A stretch of DNA of 64,000 nucleotides, taken from Pseudomonas syringae. GTDB taxonomy: Bacteria > Pseudomonadota > Gammaproteobacteria > Pseudomonadales > Pseudomonadaceae. Under the pieces are notes generated by a model. The model saw only the letters and a program-made list of their open reading frames with translations. It had not been told where the DNA came from and searched no databases. Where the stretch lies: the NCBI RefSeq assembly GCF_021606685.1, contig NZ_WKCB01000015.1, positions 24,672 to 88,671 of the forward strand, read 5' to 3'. Positions within the stretch are counted from its first letter, which is position 1. Each line of letters starts with the position of its first letter. Positions 33,778 to 47,085 of this stretch are shown here, piece by piece. Position numbers and translations under genes: made by a program.

Positions 33778-34182
33778 ATGGTTGAAAATAGCGAACTACG
33801 CAAAGCCGGTCTTAAAGTGACTCTGCCACGAGTCAAGATTCTACAAATGCTCGATTCTGCTGAGCAGCGCCACATGAGTGCTGAGGATGTTTACAAGGCG
33901 CTGATGGAGTCTAACGAGGACGTTGGCCTGGCCACGGTTTACCGTGTGCTGACCCAGTTTGAAGCCGCAGGGCTGGTGGTTCGTCATAATTTCGACGGCG
34001 GTCATGCAGTGTTCGAACTGGCTGACGGTGGTCATCACGACCACATGGTTGACCTGGATACCAATGAGGTTATCGAGTTCACCAGTCCGGCAATCGAAAA
34101 GCTCCAGCATGAAATCGCTGAGGAGCATGGATTCGATTTGGTTGATCACAATCTGGTTCTGTACATCCGTAAGAAAAAGTAA
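33778..34182 (+). CDS. fur: Fur, ferric uptake regulator
   Basis: A 134-aa iron-responsive repressor. It starts MVENSELRKAGLKVTLPRVK; the upstream open frame is not part of the protein. The winged helix contains the recognition segment EDVGLATVYRVLTQFEAAGL. The metal-binding HHDH is in DGGHHDHMVDL. No cysteine is present, so it lacks the structural CxxC zinc site of E. coli Fur, as is known for Pseudomonas. It is divergent from bamE, with a strong terminator at 34215-34238. Confidence 0.97.
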   Translation: MVENSELRKAGLKVTLPRVKILQMLDSAEQRHMSAEDVYKALMESNEDVGLATVYRVLTQFEAAGLVVRHNFDGGHAVFELADGGHHDHMVDLDTNEVIEFTSPAIEKLQHEIAEEHGFDLVDHNLVLYIRKKK

Positions 34183-34214
34183 AAATCGACGCAGATTCGC
34201 TCTGCGAAACGATA

Positions 34215-34238
34215 GAAGGCGACCCTAGGGTCGCCTTC
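34215..34238. terminator. Terminator between fur and recN
   Basis: GAAGGCGACCC and GGGTCGCCTTC form an 11-bp palindromic stem with a minimal loop between the convergent fur and recN genes. It can serve both. Confidence 0.8.
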
Positions 34239-34267
34239 GTGCTCTCTATAAAGGATAAATTGTCAGC

Positions 34268-35941
34268 TTAGGCCTTGGCTGCCACGACCATTTTCTTCGC
34301 GTGGGCCAGCGACTCCTTGGTCAAGTCGATACCGCCAAGCATCCGTGCCACTTCTTCCACGCGTTCCGATTTGTTCAGCTTGGACACGGCGGTGTGTGTT
34401 GCATCGCTGCCTCGTACCTTGTGCACGAATAAATGCTGATGCCCTTGTGCCGCCACTTGCGGTAAGTGAGTCACTGTCAGCACCTGACCCCTGTCCCCCA
34501 GACGGCGTAACAACTGGCCAACAATTTCTGCGGTCGGCCCGCCAATACCTACGTCCACTTCATCGAATACCAGTGTCGGTACCCGGGAAGTTTGCGCGGT
34601 GATGACCTGAATGGCCAAGCTGATACGCGACAGTTCACCGCCGGATGCCACTTTGGCGAGTGCCTTGAGTGGCTGCCCGGGGTTGGCGCTTACCAGCAGC
34701 TCTACCTGCTCCAGGCCGTGGGGTTGCAGTTCGTTGTTGGCATTGGCGCGCAATTCAATGGTGAAGCGACCGCCGGGCATGCCCAGGCGCTGAATCTCCA
34801 GCTCCACTGCGCTCGCCAGGCCGGTCGCGGCTTGCTGGCGCAGGTCGCTCAGTTCGCGGGCCTTCTCTTGATAGTGACGGGCGAACGAGGCGAGTTCATC
34901 GGCCAGCCGCTCAATGGATTCGTCGTTGGCATTCAGGGTTTCGATTTCATCCAGCAGCTTTTGCTGCATCGTCGCCACTTCAGTGGGCTGGATCCGGTGT
35001 TTGCGCGCCAGGGTATAAATGGTGTCCAGACGTTCCTCTATTTCCTGCAGGCGAGAAGGGTCGGCATCGAAGTGGTCCAGAAAGCGATTCAACTCGCCGA
35101 CGGCTTCTTCTACCTGGATCTGCGCACTGGTCAGCAGTGTGGTGGCTTCGCTCAGCGAGCCCGACGCATTATTCACGCTGGACAGCCGGTTAAGGCTCGC
35201 CGTAAGTGCGTTGAGCACATTGCCGGAGTCGCTCTCGCTGCATTGCTCCACCACCTGACGGCAGATACCCAGCAGGGTTTCGGCATTGGTGAGGTTTTTG
35301 TGCTCCTGCTCGAGTTGTTCCAGTTCGGTCTCGCCAAGGGCCAGGCTTTCCAGCTCTACAAGCTGATAGCTGAGCAATTGATGGCGAGCGCGCTGTTCGT
35401 CGCCGGAGTTAGACAGCCGCTCCAGCTCCAGGCGTGTCTGGCGCCAGCGTTGTGCGGCCAACTGGACTTGACGGGCGAGGTCGGTAGCGCCGGCATATTC
35501 GTCAAGCAGGCGGCGATGGGTGTCGGTTTTCAGCAGGGATTGGTGTTCGTGCTGGCTGTGGATGTCGATCAGTAGTTCGCCCAGGGCCTTGAGGTCGCCA
35601 AGGGGGCAGGGCGTGCCATTGATATAGCCACGGGAGCGCCCTTCGGCGGTGATCACGCGGCGCAGGATGCACGGCCCTTCATTGTTCAGGTCGCGCTCGG
35701 CCAGCCAGGCTTCGGCCTCGGGAATGTCTGCCAGGTCGAAGGTCGCAAGGATGTCGGCTTTGTCGGCGCCAGGGCGTACCACGCCGCTGTCGGCGCGGTC
35801 GCCCAGCGTGAGGCCCAGGGCGTCGAGCATGATCGACTTGCCGGCGCCGGTTTCGCCTGTGATTACGCTCATCCCGCGATCCAGTTCGAGATCCAGGTGT
35901 TCAACGATGGCGTAGTTATGTACGGACAGGTGCACGAGCAT
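34268..35941 (-). CDS. recN: RecN, DNA-repair ATPase
   Basis: A 557-aa SMC-like protein for double-strand break repair. The N-terminal ATPase half has GETGAGKSIMLDALGLTLGD (Walker A). Long coiled coils run from about 150 to 370. The C-terminal half has VASGGELSRISLAIQ (signature) and LVFDEVDVGIGGPTAEIVGQ (Walker B). A LexA box lies 25 bp upstream of the start, so it is SOS-induced. Confidence 0.97.
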   Translation of the reverse strand: MLVHLSVHNYAIVEHLDLELDRGMSVITGETGAGKSIMLDALGLTLGDRADSGVVRPGADKADILATFDLADIPEAEAWLAERDLNNEGPCILRRVITAEGRSRGYINGTPCPLGDLKALGELLIDIHSQHEHQSLLKTDTHRRLLDEYAGATDLARQVQLAAQRWRQTRLELERLSNSGDEQRARHQLLSYQLVELESLALGETELEQLEQEHKNLTNAETLLGICRQVVEQCSESDSGNVLNALTASLNRLSSVNNASGSLSEATTLLTSAQIQVEEAVGELNRFLDHFDADPSRLQEIEERLDTIYTLARKHRIQPTEVATMQQKLLDEIETLNANDESIERLADELASFARHYQEKARELSDLRQQAATGLASAVELEIQRLGMPGGRFTIELRANANNELQPHGLEQVELLVSANPGQPLKALAKVASGGELSRISLAIQVITAQTSRVPTLVFDEVDVGIGGPTAEIVGQLLRRLGDRGQVLTVTHLPQVAAQGHQHLFVHKVRGSDATHTAVSKLNKSERVEEVARMLGGIDLTKESLAHAKKMVVAAKA

Positions 35942-35965
35942 GAAGGTCGCTCCCAGGCTTTAGGT

Positions 35966-35981
35966 CTGGTTATTTATACAG
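35966..35981 (-). promoter_or_regulatory. LexA box of recN
   Basis: On the minus strand it reads CTGTATAAATAACCAG, matching the CTG-N10-CAG SOS box (ideal CTGTATATATATACAG) with an AT-rich centre. It is placed 25 bp before the recN start. Confidence 0.8.
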
Positions 35982-36113
35982 TGTTTTGTTCCGGGCTGAC
36001 AATCCTGCTGCTTAGCTCGATTTGCTTGGTTACTTGCCTTTTTTAGCGCCGTAAGGAATCACTGCGCAGGAATTGATCCAGGTCATGGAGAGACTTTTGA
36101 TAACGCGCGTGCA

Positions 36114-36141
36114 CTTGAACCCTGAAATTGTGGCCCCATAT
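36114..36141 (+). promoter_or_regulatory. Sigma-32 heat-shock promoter of grpE-dnaK
   Basis: CTTGAA at 36114-36119 and CCCCATAT at 36134-36141 are separated by 14 bases, an almost perfect match to the heat-shock consensus. It lies 53 bp upstream of grpE. Confidence 0.9.
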
Positions 36142-36194
36142 ACCGGAACAGAAGCGCGAGTTGAGTTCGCGCATGATTTTGAAAGGAGAAATCT

Positions 36195-36755
36195 ATGGCT
36201 GACGAACAGACGCAGGATACGCAAACTCCAGACGCCACCCAGGCTGCCTCGGAAGACCTGGGCGCTCGCGTGCTGGTGCTCGAGGAGCAGTTGGCCGCCG
36301 CGCAGGATCAGTCTTTGCGTGTTGCCGCCGATCTGCAAAACGTCCGCCGCCGTGCCGAGCAGGATGTCGAGAAGGCTCACAAGTTCGGGCTGGAAAAATT
36401 CGCCGGTGACTTGCTGCCGATCATCGACAGCCTGGAGCGTGGCCTTGAGTTGTCCAACCCTGACGACGAAAACATCCGTCCGATGCGTGAAGGGATCGAG
36501 CTGACCCTGAAAATGTTCCAGGACACCCTGAAGCGTTATCAGTTGGAAGCCATCGATCCGCAAGGCGGCGAACCGTTCAACGCTGAGCACCACCAAGCCA
36601 TGGCCATGCAGGAAAGCCATGACTTGGAGCCCAACAGCGTATTGAAAGTGTTTCAGAAGGGTTATCAGCTTAACGGTCGCTTGCTGCGCCCGGCGATGGT
36701 GGTGGTGAGCAAGGCTCCTGCACCGGTTTCACCTTCTATTGATGAGCAGGCTTGA
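36195..36755 (+). CDS. grpE: GrpE, nucleotide-exchange factor for DnaK
   Basis: A 186-aa cochaperone that releases ADP from DnaK. An acidic, Gln-rich N-terminus is followed by the long dimerising helix ([40 protein letters not shown]) and the C-terminal beta domain ([31 protein letters not shown]). AAGGAG precedes the ATG. It is first in the heat-shock group, directly after a sigma-32 promoter, with dnaK 102 bp downstream. Confidence 0.97.
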   Translation: MADEQTQDTQTPDATQAASEDLGARVLVLEEQLAAAQDQSLRVAADLQNVRRRAEQDVEKAHKFGLEKFAGDLLPIIDSLERGLELSNPDDENIRPMREGIELTLKMFQDTLKRYQLEAIDPQGGEPFNAEHHQAMAMQESHDLEPNSVLKVFQKGYQLNGRLLRPAMVVVSKAPAPVSPSIDEQA

Positions 36756-36857
36756 AATCCACCGCTCAGCCCCCATCTATAAGTCAAGCGTTTAAGTGCT
36801 ACCGCAGTTAGCCACCACTGCTGCGGCAACCAAATTCAAGTTTCGGGAGAGTAAATC

Positions 36858-38774
<1,917 letters not shown>

Positions 38775-39091
38775 GTTGGTCGCCCGGTTGACCGCTATCA
38801 AGCGGTGACTGGTAGGATGTCGCCGCGCGGGAGCTTGCTCCCGCGTTGGCGTGTCTGGGGTATGCGAATTTTTACAGCATGCGACAAGCGTCGGATGCTG
38901 GCGGTGTGATCGGAGATGCTCCTGCTTTCCGAGCATTAAATACCGCGTTTTTGGCCGGGTACCTGGCTAAAAGCAGTAATGACCAGGATCGTTGAATTGA
39001 CGTGAGTTGGGTCCGGGCCTGTATTGGGGCTCAACGAGTTTGGCAAGGCTCAGGAGGGTCTGGCTGAACGTCCTTAAGAGTGCAAAGACTT
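38775..39091. other. dnaK-dnaJ gap with a single REP hairpin
   Basis: About 315 bp. CGCGGGAGCTTGCTCCCGCG at 38826-38845 is a REP-type palindrome that can form a 9-bp stem. The rest may hold a secondary promoter for dnaJ. No gene is seen. Confidence 0.6.
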
Positions 39092-40216
39092 ATGGCAAAG
39101 CGTGACTATTACGAAGTGTTGGGTGTGGAGCGTGGCTCCAGCGAGGCGGACCTGAAAAAGGCTTACCGTCGCCTGGCGATGAAGCACCACCCGGACCGTA
39201 ATCCGGATAGCAAAGAATCCGAAGAAATGTTCAAAGAGGCCAATGAGGCCTACGAATGCCTGTCTGATCCCAACAAACGTGCGGCCTACGATCAGTATGG
39301 CCATGCCGGTGTCGACCCGAGCATGGGTGGCGGCGGTGCGGGTTTTGGCGGTCAGAACTTCTCCGATATTTTCGGCGACGTTTTCAGCGACTTCTTCGGC
39401 GGTGGCCGGGGTGGCCAGCGTGGCGGTGCCCAGCGTGGCAGCGACCTGCGCTACACCCTCGAGCTGAACCTGGAAGAGGCTGTGCGAGGCACCAGCGTCA
39501 ATATCCGCGTACCGACGCTGGTCAATTGCAAGCCGTGCGACGGTTCGGGGGCCAAGAAGGGCTCCTCGCCAATTACCTGCCCGACCTGTGGCGGTATCGG
39601 CCAGGTCCGTATGCAGCAGGGCTTCTTCTCGGTGCAGCAAACCTGCCCGCGTTGCCATGGCCAGGGCAAGATCATTTCCGATCCGTGCGACTCCTGCCAC
39701 GGCGAAGGCCGTGTAGAAGAGTACAAGACCCTGTCGGTGAAAGTGCCGGCGGGCGTGGATACCGGTGATCGTATTCGCCTGTCGGGCGAGGGTGAGGCTG
39801 GCACGCAGGGTGGCCCTACGGGCGACCTGTATGTGGTGATCAGTGTGCGTGAGCACTCGATCTTCCAGCGCGATGGCAAGCACCTGTTCTGCGAAGTGCC
39901 GATCAGCTTTGTCGACGCGGCTCTGGGTGGCGAGCTGGAGATTCCGACCCTCGATGGTCGGGTCAAGCTCAAGATCCCTGAGGGGACGCAGACCGGCAAG
40001 CAGTTCCGCATTCGTGGCAAAGGCGTTGCGCCGGTGCGTGGGGGTGGTGCGGGTGACCTGATGTGCCGTGTAGCGGTGGAGACCCCGGTGAACCTGGGGC
40101 GTCGTCAGCGTGAACTGCTCGAAGAGTTCCGCAGCTCGTTGGAAGGCGATGACTCCCATTCGCCGAAAACCACCGGTTTCTTCGACGGTGTGAAGCGCTT
40201 CTTCGGCGATCTGTAA
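39092..40216 (+). CDS. dnaJ: DnaJ, Hsp40 cochaperone
   Basis: A 374-aa type I J protein, started at [11 protein letters not shown]. The J domain (1-70) has the HPD motif in [10 protein letters not shown] Gly/Phe-rich stretch follows (about 75-115). The zinc domain has four repeats ([32 protein letters not shown]). The C-terminal substrate-binding domains run to the end. It stimulates DnaK ATPase and delivers clients. dapB starts 9 bp after its stop. Confidence 0.97.
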   Translation: MAKRDYYEVLGVERGSSEADLKKAYRRLAMKHHPDRNPDSKESEEMFKEANEAYECLSDPNKRAAYDQYGHAGVDPSMGGGGAGFGGQNFSDIFGDVFSDFFGGGRGGQRGGAQRGSDLRYTLELNLEEAVRGTSVNIRVPTLVNCKPCDGSGAKKGSSPITCPTCGGIGQVRMQQGFFSVQQTCPRCHGQGKIISDPCDSCHGEGRVEEYKTLSVKVPAGVDTGDRIRLSGEGEAGTQGGPTGDLYVVISVREHSIFQRDGKHLFCEVPISFVDAALGGELEIPTLDGRVKLKIPEGTQTGKQFRIRGKGVAPVRGGGAGDLMCRVAVETPVNLGRRQRELLEEFRSSLEGDDSHSPKTTGFFDGVKRFFGDL

Positions 40217-41032
<816 letters not shown>

Positions 41033-41041
41033 TCAGTAGCT

Positions 41042-41079
41042 AAAACGGGGCCTCAGGATTATCCTAAGGCCCCGTTTTT
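41042..41079 (+). terminator. dapB terminator
   Basis: AAAACGGGGCCT and AGGCCCCGTTTTT form a strong stem followed by five T. Confidence 0.9.
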
Positions 41080-41208
41080 ACCCGCTAAGCGACGTCCTGT
41101 CGCATTCTCCTGCCTTTAAGGCTCATTAGCGGTGGACCAAAAAAGCCTTTTTCTGTAAGCTACAGCTTTAGTGTGTCCACTAAAAGCGCGCAGAATAATT
41201 CAGTGAAG

Positions 41209-41246
41209 AAGCGGGGTGACGTGTCCATACGTCACTCCGCTTTTTT
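41209..41246 (+). terminator. Intrinsic terminator in the carA leader (attenuator candidate)
   Basis: AAGCGGGGTGACGT and ACGTCACTCCGCTT pair over 14 bp (one G-U) around the loop GTCCAT, followed by six T. It ends 45 bp before the carA start, in the same direction. About 130 bp separate it from the dapB terminator, so it must end a short leader or a small RNA that starts in that interval. Confidence 0.75.
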
Positions 41247-41291
41247 ACAACCTGCGATCGCCCTTTCAGGCTTTATTTACGGGAGGTCTTC

Positions 41292-42428
41292 TTGACTAAG
41301 CCAGCCATACTCGCCCTTGCTGATGGCAGCATTTTTCGCGGCGAAGCCATTGGAGCCGACGGTCAAACCGTTGGAGAGGTAGTGTTTAACACTGCCATGA
41401 CCGGCTATCAGGAAATCCTTACCGATCCTTCCTACGCCCAACAGATCGTTACCCTCACCTATCCGCACATCGGCAACACCGGTACTACACCGGAAGACGT
41501 TGAATCTGATCGTGTGTGGTCGGCGGGCTTGGTCATCCGTGACCTGCCCCTGGTTGCGAGCAACTGGCGTAACACGATGTCGCTGTCCGATTACCTGAAA
41601 GCCAACAACGTTGTGGCGATCGCTGGGATCGATACGCGCCGCCTCACGCGCATCCTGCGTGAAAAAGGCTCGCAGAACGGCTGCATCATGGTCGGTGACA
41701 ATATTTCCGAAGAAGCAGCGATTGCTGCAGCGCAAGGCTTCCCTGGCCTGAAGGGCATGGACCTGGCGAAAGTCGTCAGCGTCAAAGAGAAGTACGAGTG
41801 GCGCTCCACTGTCTGGGACTTGAAAACCGACAGCCACGCGACCATCGACGCCAGCGAGTTGCCTTATCACGTTGTCGCTTATGACTACGGCGTTAAGTAC
41901 AACATCCTGCGCATGCTGGTCGAGCGCGGCTGCCGCGTCACCGTCGTACCGGCGCAAACGCCGGCGAGCGACGTACTGGCGCTGCAGCCGGACGGCGTGT
42001 TCCTGTCCAACGGCCCGGGTGACCCTGAGCCTTGCGACTACGCCATCCAGGCGATCAAGGACGTGCTGGAAACCGAGATTCCGGTATTCGGTATCTGCCT
42101 CGGTCACCAGCTGCTGGCCCTGGCCTCCGGCGCCAAAACCCTGAAAATGGGCCACGGCCACCACGGTGCCAACCACCCGGTACAAGACCTGGACACTGGC
42201 GTTGTAATGATCACCAGCCAGAACCACGGTTTTGCGGTAGACGAAGCAACCCTGCCGAGCAACGTTCGCGCCATTCACAAGTCGCTGTTCGACGGTTCCC
42301 TGCAAGGCATCGAGCGCACCGACAAGAGCGCGTTCAGCTTCCAGGGCCACCCTGAAGCGAGCCCGGGCCCGAACGACGTAGCGCCGCTGTTCGATCGTTT
42401 CATCAATGAGATGGCCAAGCGACGCTGA
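41292..42428 (+). CDS. carA: Carbamoyl-phosphate synthase small subunit
   Basis: A 378-aa glutaminase subunit that supplies ammonia to CarB for arginine and pyrimidine synthesis. It starts at TTG (41292) with GGGAGG upstream; the N-terminus [20 protein letters not shown] fits the family. The class I amidotransferase domain has the nucleophile Cys in [13 protein letters not shown] and the His/Glu pair in [12 protein letters not shown] terminator-like hairpin lies 45 bp upstream of the start. Confidence 0.97.
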   Translation: MTKPAILALADGSIFRGEAIGADGQTVGEVVFNTAMTGYQEILTDPSYAQQIVTLTYPHIGNTGTTPEDVESDRVWSAGLVIRDLPLVASNWRNTMSLSDYLKANNVVAIAGIDTRRLTRILREKGSQNGCIMVGDNISEEAAIAAAQGFPGLKGMDLAKVVSVKEKYEWRSTVWDLKTDSHATIDASELPYHVVAYDYGVKYNILRMLVERGCRVTVVPAQTPASDVLALQPDGVFLSNGPGDPEPCDYAIQAIKDVLETEIPVFGICLGHQLLALASGAKTLKMGHGHHGANHPVQDLDTGVVMITSQNHGFAVDEATLPSNVRAIHKSLFDGSLQGIERTDKSAFSFQGHPEASPGPNDVAPLFDRFINEMAKRR

Positions 42429-42533
42429 CTGAGCGGCTTGCGGGCGGCCCCGAATTTCGGCGGCCCCCGCAGGCTCTTCAAAGATTGTCCAAGACGGCTT
42501 GCCGACTGACCTGCGGATTTGAGTGACAAACCC

Positions 42534-45500
42534 ATGCCAAAACGTACAGACATAAAAAGCATCCTGATTCTCGGCGCTGGCCCGATCGTGATCGGCCAGG
42601 CCTGCGAGTTCGACTACTCCGGCGCCCAGGCTTGCAAGGCCCTGCGCGAGGAGGGCTACCGCGTCATCCTGGTGAACTCCAACCCAGCCACCATCATGAC
42701 CGACCCGGACATGGCTGACGCTACCTACATCGAGCCGATCAAGTGGCAGACCGTTGCCAAGATCATCGAGAAAGAGCGCCCGGACGCACTGCTGCCGACC
42801 ATGGGCGGCCAGACCGCTCTGAACTGCGCCCTGGACCTGGAGCGCGAAGGCGTTCTGGAAAAGTTCGGCGTAGAGATGATCGGTGCCAACGCCGACACCA
42901 TCGACAAGGCTGAAGACCGCTCGCGTTTCGACAAGGCCATGAAGTCCATCGGCCTGGATTGCCCGCGTTCCGGTATCGCCCACAGCATGGAAGAGGCCAA
43001 CGCGGTTCTCGAAAAGCTGGGCTTCCCGTGCATCATCCGTCCGTCGTTCACCATGGGCGGCACCGGTGGCGGTATTGCTTACAACCGTGAAGAATTCGAA
43101 GAAATCTGCGCCCGTGGTCTGGACCTGTCGCCGACCAAAGAGCTGCTGATCGACGAGTCGCTGATCGGTTGGAAAGAGTACGAAATGGAAGTTGTCCGCG
43201 ACAAAAAGGACAACTGCATCATCGTCTGCTCGATCGAAAACTTCGACCCGATGGGTGTGCACACCGGTGACTCGATCACCGTTGCTCCGGCACAAACCCT
43301 GACGGACAAGGAATACCAGATCATGCGTAACGCCTCGTTGGCGGTACTGCGTGAGATCGGCGTTGAAACCGGCGGTTCCAACGTCCAGTTCGGTATCTGC
43401 CCGGACACCGGCCGTATGGTCGTGATCGAGATGAACCCGCGCGTATCGCGTTCTTCGGCGCTGGCATCGAAAGCTACCGGCTTCCCGATTGCGCGCATCG
43501 CTGCCAAGCTGGCGATCGGTTACACCCTGGACGAGCTGCAAAACGAAATCACTGGTGGCGCTACACCGGCGTCCTTTGAGCCGTCGATCGACTACGTCGT
43601 GACCAAGCTGCCACGTTTCGCCTTCGAAAAATTTGCCAAAGCTGACGCACGCCTGACCACTCAGATGAAGTCGGTCGGTGAAGTCATGGCCATCGGCCGG
43701 ACTTTCCAGGAATCCCTGCAGAAAGCCCTGCGCGGCCTGGAAGTAGGCGTTTGTGGCCTGGACGAGAAGCTCGACCTGAGCAACCCGGAAAGCATGAGCG
43801 TGCTCAAGCGCGAGCTGACCGTGCCGGGCGCAGAGCGTATCTGGTACGTGGCTGACGCCTTCCGTGCCGGCCTGAGCGTCGAAGATATCTTCGGCATGAA
43901 CATGATCGACCCGTGGTTCCTGGTGCAGATCGAAGATCTGATCAAGGAAGAAGAGAAGGTCAAGACCCTGGGTCTGGCCAGCATCGACCGCGACATGATG
44001 TTCCGCCTCAAGCGCAAAGGCTTCTCCGATCAGCGCCTGGCCAAGCTGCTGGGTGTGACCGAGAAGAACCTGCGCACGCATCGCCACAAGCTGGAGATCT
44101 TCCCGGTCTACAAGCGCGTTGACACTTGCGCGGCCGAGTTCGCCACCGATACTGCGTACTTGTACTCCACCTACGAGGAAGAGTGCGAAGCAGCGCCGTC
44201 GGGCCGTGACAAGATCATCATCCTGGGCGGCGGTCCTAACCGTATCGGCCAGGGTATCGAGTTCGATTACTGCTGCGTACACGCTGCTCTCGCCCTGCGC
44301 GAAGACGGGTACGAGACCATCATGGTCAACTGCAACCCGGAAACCGTTTCCACTGACTACGACACTTCCGACCGTCTGTACTTCGAACCAGTGACCCTGG
44401 AAGACGTGCTGGAAATCTGCCGCGTCGAGAAGCCAAAAGGCGTGATCGTCCAGTACGGCGGCCAAACCCCGCTGAAACTGGCGCGTGCCCTGGAAGCCGC
44501 CGGCGTGCCGATCATCGGCACGAGCCCGGACGCCATCGACCGCGCGGAAGACCGTGAGCGCTTCCAGCAAATGGTTGAGCGCCTGAACCTGCGTCAGCCG
44601 CCAAACGCCACCGTGCGCAGCGAAGACGAAGCCATCCGTGCGGCCAGCAAGATCGGCTACCCGCTGGTGGTGCGTCCGTCCTACGTACTGGGCGGCCGGG
44701 CGATGGAAATCGTTTACGAAGAAGAAGAGCTCAAGCGTTACCTGCGTGACGCGGTGAAAGTGTCCAACGACAGCCCGGTGCTGCTGGACCACTTCCTCAA
44801 CTGCGCCATCGAAATGGACGTGGACGCTGTTTGCGACGGTACCGACGTGGTGATCGGCGCGATCATGCAGCACATCGAACAGGCGGGCGTTCACTCCGGT
44901 GACTCCGCATGCTCGCTGCCGCCGTACTCGCTGCCGGCGCACATCCAGGACGAGATGCGCGAACAGGTCAAGAAAATGGCCCTGGAGCTGGGCGTGGTCG
45001 GCCTGATGAACGTACAGTTGGCGCTGCAAGGCGAAGACATCTACGTCATCGAAGTCAACCCGCGTGCCTCGCGTACCGTGCCGTTTGTTTCCAAGTGCAT
45101 CGGTGTGTCGCTGGCCATGATCGCTGCCCGTGTGATGGCGGGTAAGACTCTCAAGGAAATCGGCTTCACCAAGGAAATCATCCCGAACTTCTACAGTGTG
45201 AAGGAGGCGGTGTTCCCGTTCGCCAAATTCCCTGGTGTGGACCCGATCCTGGGCCCAGAGATGAAGTCCACCGGTGAAGTGATGGGTGTGGGCGACACGT
45301 TCGGCGAAGCATTTGCCAAGGCTCAAATGGGCGCCAGCGAAGTGCTGCCAACCGGCGGTACTGCGTTTATCAGCGTGCGTGATGATGACAAGCCACTGGT
45401 TGCAGGCGTGGCCCGTGATCTGATCAACTTGGGCTTCGAAGTCGTGGCTACCGCCGGGACCGCCAAGCTGATCGAGGCTGCCGGCCTGAAAGTACGTCGC

Positions 45501-45755
45501 GTGAACAAGGTGACGGAAGGCCGTCCGCACGTGGTCGACATGATCAAGAATGACGAAGTCACTCTGATTATCAACACCACTGAAGGTCGTCAGTCGATCG
45601 CGGACTCCTACTCCATTCGCCGTAACGCCCTGCAGCACAAGATCTACTGCACCACTACCATTGCTGCTGGCGAAGCCATCTGCGAAGCGCTCAAGTTCGG
45701 TCCGGAAAAGACCGTGCGTCGCTTGCAGGATCTACACGCAGGATTGAAGGCATGA
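42534..45755 (+). CDS. carB: Carbamoyl-phosphate synthase large subunit
   Basis: A 1073-aa enzyme that makes carbamoyl phosphate from bicarbonate, ATP and ammonia. It has two homologous ATP-grasp halves, each opening with a nucleotide-fold signature ([20 protein letters not shown] and [20 protein letters not shown]). The allosteric MGS-like domain is at the C-terminus ([20 protein letters not shown]). The start [10 protein letters not shown] is the usual one. carA lies 105 bp upstream, without the extra gene that P. aeruginosa has between them. It overlaps greA by 4 bases. Confidence 0.98.
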   Translation: MPKRTDIKSILILGAGPIVIGQACEFDYSGAQACKALREEGYRVILVNSNPATIMTDPDMADATYIEPIKWQTVAKIIEKERPDALLPTMGGQTALNCALDLEREGVLEKFGVEMIGANADTIDKAEDRSRFDKAMKSIGLDCPRSGIAHSMEEANAVLEKLGFPCIIRPSFTMGGTGGGIAYNREEFEEICARGLDLSPTKELLIDESLIGWKEYEMEVVRDKKDNCIIVCSIENFDPMGVHTGDSITVAPAQTLTDKEYQIMRNASLAVLREIGVETGGSNVQFGICPDTGRMVVIEMNPRVSRSSALASKATGFPIARIAAKLAIGYTLDELQNEITGGATPASFEPSIDYVVTKLPRFAFEKFAKADARLTTQMKSVGEVMAIGRTFQESLQKALRGLEVGVCGLDEKLDLSNPESMSVLKRELTVPGAERIWYVADAFRAGLSVEDIFGMNMIDPWFLVQIEDLIKEEEKVKTLGLASIDRDMMFRLKRKGFSDQRLAKLLGVTEKNLRTHRHKLEIFPVYKRVDTCAAEFATDTAYLYSTYEEECEAAPSGRDKIIILGGGPNRIGQGIEFDYCCVHAALALREDGYETIMVNCNPETVSTDYDTSDRLYFEPVTLEDVLEICRVEKPKGVIVQYGGQTPLKLARALEAAGVPIIGTSPDAIDRAEDRERFQQMVERLNLRQPPNATVRSEDEAIRAASKIGYPLVVRPSYVLGGRAMEIVYEEEELKRYLRDAVKVSNDSPVLLDHFLNCAIEMDVDAVCDGTDVVIGAIMQHIEQAGVHSGDSACSLPPYSLPAHIQDEMREQVKKMALELGVVGLMNVQLALQGEDIYVIEVNPRASRTVPFVSKCIGVSLAMIAARVMAGKTLKEIGFTKEIIPNFYSVKEAVFPFAKFPGVDPILGPEMKSTGEVMGVGDTFGEAFAKAQMGASEVLPTGGTAFISVRDDDKPLVAGVARDLINLGFEVVATAGTAKLIEAAGLKVRRVNKVTEGRPHVVDMIKNDEVTLIINTTEGRQSIADSYSIRRNALQHKIYCTTTIAAGEAICEALKFGPEKTVRRLQDLHAGLKA

Positions 45756-46228
45756 CCAAATACCCAATGACCGTCCAGGGCTTCAAGGCCCTGGAAGAGG
45801 AGCACGCTCACCTGACCAAGGTCGTACGTCCAAAGCTGAGCCAGGACATCGGTACGGCCCGCGAGCTGGGTGACTTGAAGGAAAACGCCGAATACCACGC
45901 TGCTCGCGAGCAGCAGGGTATGGTCGAGGCGCGGATCCGTGATATCGAAGGCCGCCTGCAGAATTCGGTGGTTATCGACGTGACGACCATTCCCAAGACC
46001 GGCAAGGTAATTTTCGGCACCACGGTGGAAATCGCCAACGTCGAGACTGACGAAAGCGTGGTCTACCACATCGTGGGTGAGGACGAGGCTGATTTCAAAC
46101 TCGGCAAGATCTCCGTTGGATCGCCACTGGCCCGCGCCTTGATTGCCAAGGAAGAGGGCGATGTCGTGGCGGTGAAAACCCCTGGCGGCGTGATCGAGTA
46201 CGAGATTGTTGAAGTTCGTCATATCTGA
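45752..46228 (+). CDS. greA: GreA, transcript-cleavage factor
   Basis: A 158-aa factor that rescues backtracked RNA polymerase by stimulating transcript cleavage. The N-terminal coiled coil has the acidic tip [19 protein letters not shown]. The C-terminal FKBP-like domain is [20 protein letters not shown]. Its ATG overlaps the carB stop (ATGA), so the two are coupled. A short GC hairpin (about 46235-46255) follows the stop. Confidence 0.97.
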   Translation: MTKYPMTVQGFKALEEEHAHLTKVVRPKLSQDIGTARELGDLKENAEYHAAREQQGMVEARIRDIEGRLQNSVVIDVTTIPKTGKVIFGTTVEIANVETDESVVYHIVGEDEADFKLGKISVGSPLARALIAKEEGDVVAVKTPGGVIEYEIVEVRHI

Positions 46229-46256
46229 AAGACGGCGCCCGCTTCGTGCGGGCGCT

Positions 46257-46661
46257 ATGCTTTGGCAGCTCTCCCAGATGCTTTGGGTAGGCGGCCTGTG
46301 GCTGTTGCATATTGGCGTTTTGCCGGCGCTGGGCCTGATTGGCCTGGCACCGTTGCTGATCGATGAGATCGATGGATTACTGAGTGCGTTGCTGGTGGGT
46401 TTTGCAGCGGCGTGCGTGACGATCCAGGCGTTGGTGCTGGTGAAGGCCGAAGGCTTGGGGAGTTTGTGGCGGGATATTCGCGGGCAACTGCTGTTGATGG
46501 CGCTGTATGCGTGTGTGATGTACTACATCGTGCATATCTGGCTGCCGGAAGCGTTGCGCTGGCAGTTATTCAGCTATCTTGTGCTAGGGTTCTCCGGCCT
46601 GGTGCTGGTTATACAGCCGGCACCGGGATGGAGTGGCGGGGCGCGCGAAGCACGCCCGTAA
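46257..46661 (+). CDS. Small membrane protein, DUF4149-like
   Basis: About 134 aa from the ATG at 46257 (MLWQLSQMLWVGGLWLLHIG). An upstream TTG inside the greA end is possible but less likely. Four hydrophobic segments (about residues 5-28, 38-62, 78-98 and 103-122) make it an inner-membrane protein. The pattern W-GG-W opening the first helix fits DUF4149/TMEM205-like proteins. Its place between greA and yhbY is conserved in Pseudomonas (PA4754 position). The function is unknown. Confidence 0.75.
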   Translation: MLWQLSQMLWVGGLWLLHIGVLPALGLIGLAPLLIDEIDGLLSALLVGFAAACVTIQALVLVKAEGLGSLWRDIRGQLLLMALYACVMYYIVHIWLPEALRWQLFSYLVLGFSGLVLVIQPAPGWSGGAREARP

Positions 46662-46670
46662 CCCTTGATA

Positions 46671-46979
46671 TCATTTGAAGCGATGAACGTTCGACAGTTG
46701 CTTGTTGACGCTGAAGTTCTTGCGATACAGCAGCGCCATCTTGCCGATGACCTGAACCAGGTCTGCTTTGCCAACCTTGCACAGTTCTGCAATGGCGGCC
46801 AGACGCGCTTCGCGGTCAAGGATGTTGACCTTGATCTTGATCAGTTCGTGATCGCCCAATGCGCGTTCAAGTTCGGCTAACACACCCTCAGTCAAACCGT
46901 TGTCTGCCACAATCAGAACTGGTTTCAGATGGTGGCCAATGGATTTGTACTGTTTCTTCTGCTCTTGAGTGAGCGGCAT
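46671..46979 (-). CDS. yhbY: YhbY, CRM-domain RNA-binding protein
   Basis: A 102-aa protein that is nearly one CRM (CRS1-YhbY) domain: LTQEQKKQYKSIGHHLKPVL, DNGLTEGVLAELERALGDHE, LIKIKV, and the C-terminal QVIGKMALLYRKN. It binds 50S ribosome precursors in E. coli. It is divergent from rlmE, as is usual. Overlap between neighbours is absent. Confidence 0.93.
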   Translation of the reverse strand: MPLTQEQKKQYKSIGHHLKPVLIVADNGLTEGVLAELERALGDHELIKIKVNILDREARLAAIAELCKVGKADLVQVIGKMALLYRKNFSVNKQLSNVHRFK

Positions 46980-47085
46980 AATCTGACCCCTGCGTCTGAT
47001 CTTGTAAAAAGCGGCGGCCAGTTTACCCGAGCGAGTCCGGGACCGCCCAGTTAATCACGACCCGTTTTATTTTTCGAGGTGGCCC

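Noticed and set aside
41277..45638. A 1453-codon open frame opposite carA and carB
   Set aside because: It is a mirror of the codon bias of carA and carB on the other strand. Its composition is His-, Asp- and Val-rich in the manner of antisense frames, and the two genes on the plus strand are certain.
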